Program-made: the position numbers and the translations under genes
Shown here: in pieces, positions 1 to 8,210 of the stretch
Layout of the letters: the number at the start of each line of letters is the position of its first letter
How positions within the stretch are numbered: the stretch's first letter is position 1
The notes under the pieces: model-generated
The model's input: only the letters and a program-made list of their open reading frames with translations
Databases searched by the model: none
Told to the model about the DNA's origin: nothing
Origin: Odoribacter sp. UBA944
Lineage (GTDB): Bacteria > Bacteroidota > Bacteroidia > Bacteroidales > Marinifilaceae
DNA: 64,000 bases
Direction of reading: 5' to 3'
Assembly: GCA_002293375.1 (NCBI GenBank)
Contig: DBDA01000031.1
Location: 42,516 to 106,515 of the forward strand

Positions 1-959
1 TTCTGAAAGCCAGCGGGATCGAATTTCAGGAAGATCGCTTAGAAGATGATTTTGAACAGATGGCGGATATCCTGCTGGAAGAGCCCTTCGATACCTTTAT
101 GCACCGGGATTTTCAGGCGCGGAATGTCATGATCCGCGACGGAGAGCCCTTCTTCATCGATTTTCAGGGAGGGCGGAGAGGCCCCCTCCACTACGATGTT
201 GCCTCCTTCCTCTGGCAGGCGCGGGCAGCTTATCCGGATCAATTACGGGAGCAGTTACTGGCTGCATACATAGAGGCATTGCAACCGTTCAGACCCGTCG
301 ATCCCGCCCGCTTCCGGGCGCGGCTCCGCCATTTTATCCTGTTTCGTTGCCTGCAACTCCTGGGGGCTTATGGCTACCGGGGCCTGTTTGAGAAAAAGAG
401 CGCCTTTGTACAGGCAATCCCGGATGCGGTAGAGATGTTGGTGAAACTCTTGGAGCCGGGCTTCCCCGAGTATCCCTGCTTAGCGGAGGCGCTTCGGGCG
501 TTGGTCGGATCGAAAAAATTTCGAAAACTCCCCCCGCAGCCCGGACTGACAGTTACGGTATACAGTTTTTCCTACAAAAAAGGGATCCCGGAGGACTATT
601 CGGGCAACGGAGGCGGGTTTGTGTTCGATTGCCGGGCCATACACAATCCGGGAAGGTACGAGGCATACAGGAACTTAACCGGTTTGGACGAGCCAGTTAT
701 CCGTTTTTTAGAGTCCGACGGAGAGATACAGGCATTTCTGCAACCGGCCCGCCAATTGGCGGACGCATCGGTGGAGCGCTATCTGGAACGCGATTTTACC
801 AACCTGACGCTCTGTTTCGGATGTACCGGCGGCCGGCACCGTTCCGTCTACTCCGCCCGGTCAATGGCGGAACACCTGCGGCAGAAATACGAGATCAGAG
901 TGGTTTTAATCCACCGGGAATTGGGAATACAAAAAGAGTGGGAACAAACAGAGACATGA
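1..959 (+). CDS. AmgK-like sugar kinase fused to RapZ C-terminal domain (5' partial)
   Basis: The reading frame is open to the left edge (first full codon at 3), so the N-terminus lies outside the window. The visible first part is the end of a phosphotransferase of the APH/AmgK type: HRDFQARN near residue 34 of the visible part supplies the catalytic Asp and Asn, and IDFQGG followed by GPLHYDVASFLW matches the metal-binding and C-terminal part seen in AmgK (cell-wall sugar anomeric kinase). The last 140 residues look like the C-terminal domain of RapZ, with GGGFVFDCRAIHNPG and CFGCTGGRHRSV. In E. coli RapZ this domain binds glucosamine-6-phosphate. The stop overlaps the next start (ATGA), so the two genes are almost certainly co-translated with the MurU-like gene. 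By family and context I infer a MurNAc or GlcNAc 1-kinase for peptidoglycan recycling; the exact sugar is not shown. Confidence 0.8.
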   Translation, partial: LKASGIEFQEDRLEDDFEQMADILLEEPFDTFMHRDFQARNVMIRDGEPFFIDFQGGRRGPLHYDVASFLWQARAAYPDQLREQLLAAYIEALQPFRPVDPARFRARLRHFILFRCLQLLGAYGYRGLFEKKSAFVQAIPDAVEMLVKLLEPGFPEYPCLAEALRALVGSKKFRKLPPQPGLTVTVYSFSYKKGIPEDYSGNGGGFVFDCRAIHNPGRYEAYRNLTGLDEPVIRFLESDGEIQAFLQPARQLADASVERYLERDFTNLTLCFGCTGGRHRSVYSARSMAEHLRQKYEIRVVLIHRELGIQKEWEQTET

Positions 960-1708
960 AAGCCATGATATTTGCAGCGGGATTGGGCTCCCGCCTGAGG
1001 CCGCTGACGGACAACTGTCCCAAAGCGTTGGTCCCGATTGGCGGAAAACCGATGCTGGAGCAGGTCATTTTGCGATTGAAAGCGGCTGAGTTCGACCACT
1101 TGGTCATCAATGTACACCACTTCGGGCAACAGATCATTGATTTCCTGGCAATAAACGGAAATTTCGGGTTGCGGATCGACATTTCGGACGAACGGGAGCT
1201 GCTGCTGGATACGGGAGGTGCCATCAAAAAAGCCCGCCCCCTCTTAGACGGCAGAGAACCTTTCCTGATTTACAACGTCGATATCCTGACGGACCTCAAT
1301 CCGGCGCTTTTTTACGAAGCACACATCCGCTCCGGTGCGGACGCCTCGCTGCTGACGAGCCAGCGGGACACCTCCCGCTACCTGTTATTTGACGCAGAAG
1401 GGAAATTACAGGGGTGGGAAAACCGGAAAACCGGCGAGGTCAGATCGGCTGTTCCCTGCTTTATCAAAGAGAACAGTGTCCCTTACGCATTCGGCGGGGT
1501 ACACCTCTTTTCACCGGCCCTTTTCCCGTTGATGGACGAGTGGCCGGACTGCTTCCCGGTCATCGATTTTTACTTAGCCGCAGCGCCGGACCACCGGATA
1601 CAAGGTCATCCTTTTGTAGGCATGTGGATGGACCTGGGCAAACCGGCTGCTTTGGAAGAAGCGGAGCGCTATTGGAACACAGCAGCTACTCCTTCATCCG
1701 GGCGATGA
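956..1708 (+). CDS. murU: MurU-like sugar-1-phosphate nucleotidyltransferase
   Basis: A 250-residue single-domain nucleotidyltransferase. It begins MKAMIFAAGLGSRLRPLTD with the GxGxRxxPLT signature that binds NTP, followed by PKALVPIGGKPM, and has a metal-binding NVDILTD near residue 103. The start at 956 is chosen because it forms an ATGA overlap with the upstream kinase and puts the signature at the very N-terminus; the longer upstream extension is only a shadow of the kinase gene. In Pseudomonas MurU makes UDP-MurNAc from MurNAc-1-phosphate produced by AmgK, which bypasses MurA. The same gene order here supports that role. A general GlcNAc-1-P or mannose-1-P nucleotidyltransferase is the alternative. 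The 3' end overlaps the convergent phosphorylase gene by 23 bases. Confidence 0.75.
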   Translation: MKAMIFAAGLGSRLRPLTDNCPKALVPIGGKPMLEQVILRLKAAEFDHLVINVHHFGQQIIDFLAINGNFGLRIDISDERELLLDTGGAIKKARPLLDGREPFLIYNVDILTDLNPALFYEAHIRSGADASLLTSQRDTSRYLLFDAEGKLQGWENRKTGEVRSAVPCFIKENSVPYAFGGVHLFSPALFPLMDEWPDCFPVIDFYLAAAPDHRIQGHPFVGMWMDLGKPAALEEAERYWNTAATPSSGR

Positions 1709-2507
1709 GTTCCCGGAAAAGGGCGGTCATCTGCGGTTGGGCCGTCCGCCCGACCTTCTGCACCTCCGTGTGATCGGTTTTGATCTCTTCGGGCGCAGCA
1801 GTGCTGTTGGTGATCACCGACAGGCCGAAACACTCCATGCCGGCATGTCTTGCCACAATGATCTCGGGTACCGTGGACATGCCCACCGCATCCCCTCCGA
1901 TCGCCCGGATCCACCCGTATTCCGCCGGGGTTTCAAAAGAGGGCCCCTGTAGTCCGGCATAGACCCCTTTCTGCAACCGGATGCCCAACTCCCGGCCGAT
2001 CTCCTCCGCCAGCCGGATCAGTTGCGGGCTGTAAGCGTCCGTCATACCGGGAAACCGGGGGCCCAGTTCTTCTATATTCGGGCCCCGCAGCGGGTGTTCC
2101 GGGAAGAGGTTGATGTGGTCGTGTATGATCATCAGATCCCCGGCCTGGTACTCCGGATGGACGCCTCCGGCGGCATTGGAGACAAAAAGCCGCGGGATCC
2201 CCAGCGCATGCAGCACCCGGACGGGAAAGGTCACCTCCTGCATGGAGTACCCTTCGTAAAAATGGAAACGTCCCTGCATAGCCACCACATTTTTGCCCCC
2301 AAACCGGCCCAGCAACAGATTCCCTTTATGTCCCTGTACCGTCGATACGGGGAAATGCGGAATGGCGGCATAGGGGATTACCTGTTTAATCTCGATCGAC
2401 TTTCCCAGTTCGCCCAATCCCGTCCCCAGGATAATGGCGGTGGCATATTTCTCTCCGTCTAAAAAACGCGAGAGGTAAGCAGCGCTATCGTTTATTTTTT
2501 GCAACAT
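1686..2507 (-). CDS. Purine nucleoside phosphorylase
   Basis: A 273-residue PNP/MTAP-family enzyme that splits purine (deoxy)nucleosides with phosphate to base and (deoxy)ribose-1-phosphate in the cytoplasm. Visible family motifs are GTGLGELG (phosphate loop), the QGRFHFYEGY block, SNAAGGVHPEY, GPSFETPAEY (purine-binding Glu), GGDAVGMSTVPE (Met of the sugar site) and VITNSTA (base-binding Asn). I take the Met at 2507 as start; a start at 2528 would add seven residues and deepen the overlap with lpxK. It overlaps the end of lpxK by about 23 bases, so the two are translationally coupled in the sppA-lpxK-PNP operon, an order common in Bacteroidales. Confidence 0.88.
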   Translation of the reverse strand: MLQKINDSAAYLSRFLDGEKYATAIILGTGLGELGKSIEIKQVIPYAAIPHFPVSTVQGHKGNLLLGRFGGKNVVAMQGRFHFYEGYSMQEVTFPVRVLHALGIPRLFVSNAAGGVHPEYQAGDLMIIHDHINLFPEHPLRGPNIEELGPRFPGMTDAYSPQLIRLAEEIGRELGIRLQKGVYAGLQGPSFETPAEYGWIRAIGGDAVGMSTVPEIIVARHAGMECFGLSVITNSTAAPEEIKTDHTEVQKVGRTAQPQMTALFRELIARMKE

Positions 2508-3537
2508 ACGCGATGAGTTCCTGGGCAAATGTTTCGCCCTGATCCGGAAATTTGGGTTCCACCGGAATATAAAAGATCTGTCGTTTGATCTCCTCCGAAA
2601 GCGGGCACTCCTTCAGTCGCACAGCATCTTTCTCCGTGGTCAGGATGTATTTGTCCGGCCCGGGAATCTCCGCAAAGAGCCGCTCAATCTCCCGAACTTC
2701 CCTCTTGCTGAACCGGTGGTGGTCAAAATACCGGATCTCCGTGATATTGTCCGTATACTCCCGCAGTTTCCGGACAAACAGTTCGGGACGGGCAATGCCG
2801 GTGATGCACAACAGGAAAACGCTCCGGTCTAAAACAGGAACGGGGACGCCGGCGCATAGGGGCTGAATCTCTCCGTATGTCAGTTGGGTAAAAAAGAGGT
2901 GTTGGTAGGGCCTTATCTTCAACCGTTTGAAAATAAGCCGTTTGTCTATCGGCGCCAGATTATCCGGGCATTTGGTCACCACAATGTAATCCGCCCGCCT
3001 CAAAGCGGAAGCGGGTTCCCGCAACCGTCCCGCCGGCAACAGGCAATCTTTGGAAAGGGGACGGGTGTAATCAATCAGGACAATATTCTTATCCGCCCGT
3101 ACCCGGCGGTGCTGGAACCCATCGTCCAAAACAATTACTTCCGGCGCTTCGGGCAATGCGAGCAAATTTTCAATACCCCTGCTCCGTTTTTCGTCGACAG
3201 CCACCAGAATACCGGGAAATTTATTTCGGATCTGCATCGGCTCATCCCCGATCTCTGCGGCTGTAGCGTTTTCGCCGGCTAAGATAAAACCGGACGTCCG
3301 CCGCTTGTATCCCCGGCTCAGGCAGGCCACCCGGAAGTGCTTTTGCAACTCCCGGATCAGCGCTTCCGTATGCGGCGTCTTTCCAGTGCCCCCCGCAGTG
3401 ATATTACCGACACAAAAAACCGGCACCTCAAAACTTTTAGAAGCAAGGATGCCGGTATTGAACAGAAAATTCCGGACGCCGACAACGGCGCCGTACACCA
3501 CACTGAACGGGAACAACAAGAATTTCAAGGCGCTCAT
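2485..3537 (-). CDS. lpxK: Tetraacyldisaccharide 4'-kinase
   Basis: LpxK phosphorylates the 4' position of the tetraacyldisaccharide 1-phosphate precursor to form lipid IVA on the inner face of the inner membrane. The 350-residue length is normal. The N-terminus has the hydrophobic membrane-associated helix (residues about 4-22), then the P-loop GGTGKTPH near residues 49-56 preceded by VGNITA, the LSRGYKR motif, and VIVLDDGFQHRR, all family hallmarks. It lies between sppA and the purine nucleoside phosphorylase gene on the same strand, 38 bases after sppA. Confidence 0.95.
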   Translation of the reverse strand: MSALKFLLFPFSVVYGAVVGVRNFLFNTGILASKSFEVPVFCVGNITAGGTGKTPHTEALIRELQKHFRVACLSRGYKRRTSGFILAGENATAAEIGDEPMQIRNKFPGILVAVDEKRSRGIENLLALPEAPEVIVLDDGFQHRRVRADKNIVLIDYTRPLSKDCLLPAGRLREPASALRRADYIVVTKCPDNLAPIDKRLIFKRLKIRPYQHLFFTQLTYGEIQPLCAGVPVPVLDRSVFLLCITGIARPELFVRKLREYTDNITEIRYFDHHRFSKREVREIERLFAEIPGPDKYILTTEKDAVRLKECPLSEEIKRQIFYIPVEPKFPDQGETFAQELIAYVAKNKR

Positions 3538-3575
3538 TGCTATGGTTTAACAGACTCTTAAAGTCCGGTACGAAT

Positions 3576-5372
3576 TCAATTCAAGGCTATGTCGTAAGGG
3601 AGCCGGGCCATCATCCCCTGCGGCATATTCTGCCACTCCTGCCATTGGCTGTAAATGCCGTAATATCCTCCCAACTCTTTCTTCAACAGGTTTGTTTTTA
3701 CGGATGCCGAGAAACCGGAGAGCAACTCAAAAAAATCTTTTTCCACCGGATATTCCGTGATCCGGTAGTTCTCCAAACCGGCTTTTTCGGCGGCGAGCTC
3801 CACTGCTTTTTCCAATCCGCCCAACACATCCACCAATCCCGCTTCCACGGCCTGTTCGCCTGTCCACACACGCCCTTGTGCCACTTCGTGCACCTCGTCG
3901 CGGGTCATATTACGGCCGCGGGCTACCCGGTTCAGGAAAGTTTCGTACCCCGTTTCAATGTACTTTTGCAGCACCTTCTTCTCGTATTCGTTGAGCGGGC
4001 GATTGCTCAGGGGCAGGCCAAACGGGTTTCCTCCCAAAAAGTCACCGTGTTTGTTGGTTTTAACCACACTTCCGTGAATGCCCATTTTCCCCTTGAAAAG
4101 TTTCTCTCCGGAAAAGAACTGCCCGAATATGCCGATGGAACCGGTCAGGGTTCCCGGATCGGCTACAATGGTATCGGCTGCGCACGAAATATAATATCCA
4201 CCGGAAGCTGCCACATTCCCCATGGAGGCGATCAACGGCTTGGCTTGTGCGGCCAACTCCACCTCCCGCCAGATAATGTCGGAGATCAGAGCGCTTCCGC
4301 CGGGAGAGTTGACCCGGAGCACGATAGCTTTGATGTTCTTGTCCTCCCGCGCCTTGCGGATGCTTTCGGCCAATTCGGGGCCAATGGAGCTTTCCGACTG
4401 CGCAAAACCGATTTGCCCACTGGCATAGATGACAGCGATCTTATCCTTAGCCACCTCCGTCTTTCCCGGTACAACGGCTTTGCGGTAATCGTTGTAAGCG
4501 GCCAAGCGCAGTTTTTCGTCGGCTTTCAGGCCGCATTTTTCCTTCAGGAACGCGATCATCTCATCTTCGTAGATGGCTCCGTCGTACAAGCCGTATGCTT
4601 TTTCCGTTTCGAGTGTCCGGAACTCCAGGTTGTCCGCCAGCCAATTCAGCGTATCCGTCGGAATGTTCCGTCCTTCCGATATGCCTTGCAACATCGTTCT
4701 CCACATGGAGTTGAGGTACGCCTGGATTTGCAGGCGGTTCTCTTCGCTCATTTCCGTTTGAGTGAACGGTTCAACTGCCGATTTGTATTTTCCGACCTTT
4801 ACAATATCCACCTGCACCCCGATCTTCTCCAGCATCTCTTTGTAAAAAAAGGTAGTCCCTCCCAGCCCTGCCAGCAACAGCGGGGTTTCCGGGTTCACAT
4901 AGACACTGTCCGCTACGGAGGCAATGTAATAACTCAACTGGGAATATCCAAAATTGGCGTAACTGTAAATAAATTTTCCGCTCTCCTTGAACGCCTTCAG
5001 CGCATTCCGGATCTCCTCGGCCGAAGCGAGCCCGCCGAAATTACTTTGGATAGAGGAGAGGTCCAGGTAAATGCCCTGGATCCGGTCGTCCGTTTCCGCT
5101 TTTTTTATACTTTTCAGCAGCTCATTCAATCCGATGGATTTGCTGGGTTGCATACTGAAAAAATCAAAACCGGCCAGCGGATTGCCGGACGCCTTGTCAG
5201 TAATAGTACCTGAAAAGGTCAGGTGCAACAGGCTTTTCTCTTTGATCGGGGCGGGTTGATCGCCCAGACTGGCCATCGCCCCAACAATACCGAAAAAGAG
5301 CAACAGCAACAATACATTCACGATCAATACGCCGACAACAGCGGCCAAGGTGTATTTCAGAAAACTTTTCAT
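3576..5372 (-). CDS. sppA: Signal peptide peptidase SppA, 67K type
   Basis: A membrane-anchored serine protease that degrades cleaved signal peptides. The 598-residue protein has one N-terminal membrane segment (about 8-33) and two tandem peptidase S49 domains, the long form as in E. coli. The Ser/Lys dyad is split between the two halves: Lys197 in VGKYKSAVEPF and Ser390 in NVAASGGYYIS. It is the first gene of the sppA-lpxK-PNP operon. The start at 5372 is well placed, directly before the membrane anchor. Confidence 0.95.
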   Translation of the reverse strand: MKSFLKYTLAAVVGVLIVNVLLLLLFFGIVGAMASLGDQPAPIKEKSLLHLTFSGTITDKASGNPLAGFDFFSMQPSKSIGLNELLKSIKKAETDDRIQGIYLDLSSIQSNFGGLASAEEIRNALKAFKESGKFIYSYANFGYSQLSYYIASVADSVYVNPETPLLLAGLGGTTFFYKEMLEKIGVQVDIVKVGKYKSAVEPFTQTEMSEENRLQIQAYLNSMWRTMLQGISEGRNIPTDTLNWLADNLEFRTLETEKAYGLYDGAIYEDEMIAFLKEKCGLKADEKLRLAAYNDYRKAVVPGKTEVAKDKIAVIYASGQIGFAQSESSIGPELAESIRKAREDKNIKAIVLRVNSPGGSALISDIIWREVELAAQAKPLIASMGNVAASGGYYISCAADTIVADPGTLTGSIGIFGQFFSGEKLFKGKMGIHGSVVKTNKHGDFLGGNPFGLPLSNRPLNEYEKKVLQKYIETGYETFLNRVARGRNMTRDEVHEVAQGRVWTGEQAVEAGLVDVLGGLEKAVELAAEKAGLENYRITEYPVEKDFFELLSGFSASVKTNLLKKELGGYYGIYSQWQEWQNMPQGMMARLPYDIALN

Positions 5373-5586
5373 ATCATAGTTTTTAAATGAGGTTGTACAA
5401 AATTAACACAAATCATTCGAATTAACATCAAATAGCAGTTGATTTTTATACTGAAAGTTCGGCTAAATTTCTTTCTCAACGAACTTCGGTGAGAAATTCG
5501 GAGCTTCTGGTCGGACTCTGCCTCTTTTTTTATAGCTTTACGGAACAACAACGGAAAGCATAACACGACCACTTAAATAGAAGAAT
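5373..5586. other. Divergent intergenic region sppA / murA
   Basis: This 214-base A+T-rich gap separates sppA (minus) from murA (plus) and must hold both promoters. A TATAGCTTTA sequence near 5531 is one base off the Bacteroidota -7 consensus TAnnTTTG and lies about 50 bases before murA. An imperfect stem, with arms around 5466-5478 and 5491-5500, is possible but interrupted. I see no small gene here. Confidence 0.4.
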
Positions 5587-6894
5587 ATGAGCAGATTTGT
5601 AATAACAGGAGGCAGGAGATTAAAAGGAGACCTGCAGCCGCAAGGAGCGAAAAACGAAGCGTTGCAAGTGTTGTGCGCCTGTTTGCTGACAAAGGAAGAG
5701 GTGGTGATCTCCAACATTCCGGAGATACTGGATGTATTGAAACTCATCGAATTATTAAAAGGAATGGGAGTAAAGGCTGAGCGTCGCGCCCCCGGGGAAT
5801 ATGCGTTCTGTGCCGAAGGGGTCGACTTGCGCTACCTGGAAACGGAGACGTTTTACGAACAGGCTGTCAGCCTGCGGGGATCCATTATGATACTGGGGCC
5901 GTTGTTGGCGGTACACGGATACGGCATCATTCCCAAACCGGGCGGGGACAAGATCGGCCGGCGCCGGTTGGATACCCACTTCCTGGGGTTTGAGAAACTG
6001 GGCGCCATCTTTGAATATGATGCGGGGAACAGTTGCTTCAAGGCATCCGCCTCCCGCTTGCAAGGGAGCTACATGCTGCTCGACGAAGCTTCCGTTACCG
6101 GTACCGCCAACATCATCATGGCGGCCGTATTGGCCGAAGGGACAACGACCATTTACAACGCGGCCTGCGAACCCTATCTCCAGCAACTCTGCCTGATGCT
6201 GAACGCCATGGGGGCCCGGATCTCCGGCATAGCCTCCAACCTGCTGACCATAGAAGGAGTGCAGGAGTTGCGCGGTTGCCGGCACCGCTGCCTGCCGGAC
6301 ATGATCGAAGTAGGGAGTTACATCGGGTTGGCGGCCATGACCCGTTCCGAGATCACAGTTAAAAACGTAAACATCACCCAACTGGGCATTATTCCGGACG
6401 CTTTCCGGAAACTGGGCGTACGGATCGAAGAGCGGGGAGACGACCTCTACATCCCCCGTCAGGAACATTACATGATCGAAGATTTTATAGACGGTTCCAT
6501 CCTGACCATTGCGGATGCTCCCTGGCCGGGGCTGACTCCCGACCTGTTGAGCGTATTTCTGGTAGTGGCCACCCAGGCCAAGGGAAGCGTACTCATCCAC
6601 CAGAAGATGTTTGAAAGCCGCCTCTTCTTTGTGGACAAACTGATCGACATGGGGGCCAAGATCATCCTCTGCGACCCGCACCGGGCTACCGTGATCGGCC
6701 AGAACCACGAATCGCAACTGCGGGCGACCAAGATGACCTCTCCGGATATTCGCGCCGGGATCGCACTGCTGATCGCAGCGTTGTCGGCTTTGGGGACCAG
6801 TTCCATCCACAACATCGACCAGATAGACCGGGGGTACGAACGGATCGACGAGAAACTGAACGCCATCGGGGCGGAAATTATCCGGTACAACTAA
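5587..6894 (+). CDS. murA: UDP-GlcNAc enolpyruvyl transferase, Asp-type active site
   Basis: MurA transfers enolpyruvate from PEP to UDP-GlcNAc, the first committed step of peptidoglycan synthesis, in the cytoplasm. The 435-residue protein has the Lys22-Asn23 pair (QGAKNE) and the later block SPDIRAGIALLIAALSA, as in the EPSP synthase superfamily. In the active-site loop the usual PGGCxIG reads PGGDKIG, so Asp121 stands where E. coli has Cys115, the residue that fosfomycin alkylates. An Asp here is known from mycobacteria and Chlamydia and, as I recall, is usual in Bacteroides. The protein also carries the GTANIIMAAVLA and DAPWPGLTPDLLS blocks. It converges on folK with a 4-base overlap. Confidence 0.95.
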   Translation: MSRFVITGGRRLKGDLQPQGAKNEALQVLCACLLTKEEVVISNIPEILDVLKLIELLKGMGVKAERRAPGEYAFCAEGVDLRYLETETFYEQAVSLRGSIMILGPLLAVHGYGIIPKPGGDKIGRRRLDTHFLGFEKLGAIFEYDAGNSCFKASASRLQGSYMLLDEASVTGTANIIMAAVLAEGTTTIYNAACEPYLQQLCLMLNAMGARISGIASNLLTIEGVQELRGCRHRCLPDMIEVGSYIGLAAMTRSEITVKNVNITQLGIIPDAFRKLGVRIEERGDDLYIPRQEHYMIEDFIDGSILTIADAPWPGLTPDLLSVFLVVATQAKGSVLIHQKMFESRLFFVDKLIDMGAKIILCDPHRATVIGQNHESQLRATKMTSPDIRAGIALLIAALSALGTSSIHNIDQIDRGYERIDEKLNAIGAEIIRYN

Positions 6895-7406
6895 ACAATC
6901 CGGATAACGGGAAGGGTATCCCGGCAGGCCTCCGCCAACTCCCGGATGCTCTTCCTGTAAACGGGATGGACAAAATCGGGCATGATCTCTAACAGGGGGA
7001 CCAGCACAAAGCTCCGTTCCGCCATGCGCGGATGGGGCAGGATGAGGGAGGGCGTTTCCACGATCTCGTCGTTACAGAAAAGCAGATCAATATCAATGGT
7101 GCGGTCGATATAGCCCTTCTCTCCGTTGGTGCGGGTGCGTCCCAACTCCTCTTCTGTTTCCAGGCCGGTTTCCAAAAAAGCGTGTGGAGAGAGCGCCGTA
7201 TCGAATACAGCCGCCCGGTTCAGGAAAGGAGTATCGCTTTCGAAACCCCAAGGAGCGGTTTCATACCAAGAAGAGATCAGGTGCAATGTACCGGTGCGTC
7301 GGGCCATAAGCGATATGGCTTTTTCGATCAGCAACCGTCTCTCACCCTGATTGCTGCCGAACAACACCGCGATCCGGTTCCCTTCAGCCTTTTTGTTGCG
7401 GATCAT
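6891..7406 (-). CDS. folK: 6-hydroxymethyl-7,8-dihydropterin pyrophosphokinase
   Basis: HPPK transfers pyrophosphate from ATP to 6-hydroxymethyl-dihydropterin in folate synthesis. At 171 residues it is of normal length and carries the family signatures LFGSNQGER at the N-terminus, SSWYETAPWG with FLNRAAVF, and DRTIDIDLLFCNDE with LILPHPRM, which hold the Mg and ATP ligands. It follows the DUF4290 gene by 14 bases on the same strand. Confidence 0.95.
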   Translation of the reverse strand: MIRNKKAEGNRIAVLFGSNQGERRLLIEKAISLMARRTGTLHLISSWYETAPWGFESDTPFLNRAAVFDTALSPHAFLETGLETEEELGRTRTNGEKGYIDRTIDIDLLFCNDEIVETPSLILPHPRMAERSFVLVPLLEIMPDFVHPVYRKSIRELAEACRDTLPVIRIV

Positions 7407-7420
7407 GGCAACCGGCCGCG

Positions 7421-8113
7421 TTATTTTACGCTCTGGTTAGTGGTTCCGTTGCCGTTGTTCTTTTTGTAGTAGGAGTTATTGCCGTTCGGTTTATTGCCGT
7501 TTGGTTTTCCGTTGGAGGGCCTGTTCGACATCGGCCTGTTGGAACTGGGTTTTGTTTTTCTCTGAAGCAACTCTTTGGGAGTGGCAAGCAACATCCCTTC
7601 GGGGAGAACGTCTCTGTTACCGGCGTATGTTTTGATGTCTTCGAGGATCTGCTCGTCTTCCACACTGTCCTTGTTCCAGGTCAGGAACGATTTTTTCATG
7701 TGGTTGGCCGTTAGCACGGCCATGGCTCTTTTCTGGTCCGGGTCTTCCAGTTCCTGGATCTTGTCGAACAGCTTCTCCACCATTTTCCCGTAGTGTCGGT
7801 ACCGGATACGGTTGTTGCTGTAAGGCAGTTTTTCCGGTTTTTCGTAAAGATCATCCAAGGAGGGAAGGGGATAAGGGGTATCGATGTCCAATTGAAATTC
7901 CGACATGATGGCCAGGTGGTCCCAGAGCTTATGTCGGAAATCGGGCACATCCCGCAAGTGGGGATAGAGGTTGCCCATGACGTCGATGATGGTTTTGGCG
8001 GCCCGGGTGCGTTCTTCCCGATTTTCAATGGTGCGGATGTGATCCACCATTTTCTGAATGTTTCTTCCATATTCCGGAAGAAGAAGTTTCTTCTTTTGGG
8101 TATTGTAATCCAT
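7421..8113 (-). CDS. DUF4290 family protein
   Basis: A 230-residue cytoplasmic protein with no signal peptide. The first 170 residues are charged and helical, with LLLPEYGRNIQKMVDH and FRHKLWDHLAIMS; I recognise the DUF4290 family, which is found in Bacteroidota, often close to murA. The last 40 residues are a low-complexity tail rich in Asn, Lys, Pro and Gly (repeated SNRP and GNKPNGN units), probably disordered. The biochemical function is unknown. It sits 14 bases before folK and 97 bases after the helicase gene. Confidence 0.8.
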   Translation of the reverse strand: MDYNTQKKKLLLPEYGRNIQKMVDHIRTIENREERTRAAKTIIDVMGNLYPHLRDVPDFRHKLWDHLAIMSEFQLDIDTPYPLPSLDDLYEKPEKLPYSNNRIRYRHYGKMVEKLFDKIQELEDPDQKRAMAVLTANHMKKSFLTWNKDSVEDEQILEDIKTYAGNRDVLPEGMLLATPKELLQRKTKPSSNRPMSNRPSNGKPNGNKPNGNNSYYKKNNGNGTTNQSVK

Positions 8114-8210
8114 TTTTTGGTATTAAGGAAAGGCCGGAGTTGCAGAACAACACTTCGGCAACAGATAATCGCGGCAAAGATAAGCTATTTTACGGTTTCA
8201 CCGGCACGGT

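Noticed and set aside
3537..5213. Plus-strand open frame of 558 codons antisense to sppA
   Set aside because: It lies fully opposite a well-supported gene and has no recognisable motif. High G+C at the third position creates such shadows. The same holds for the long antisense frames at 26520-28136, 35494-38034 and 56981-58714.
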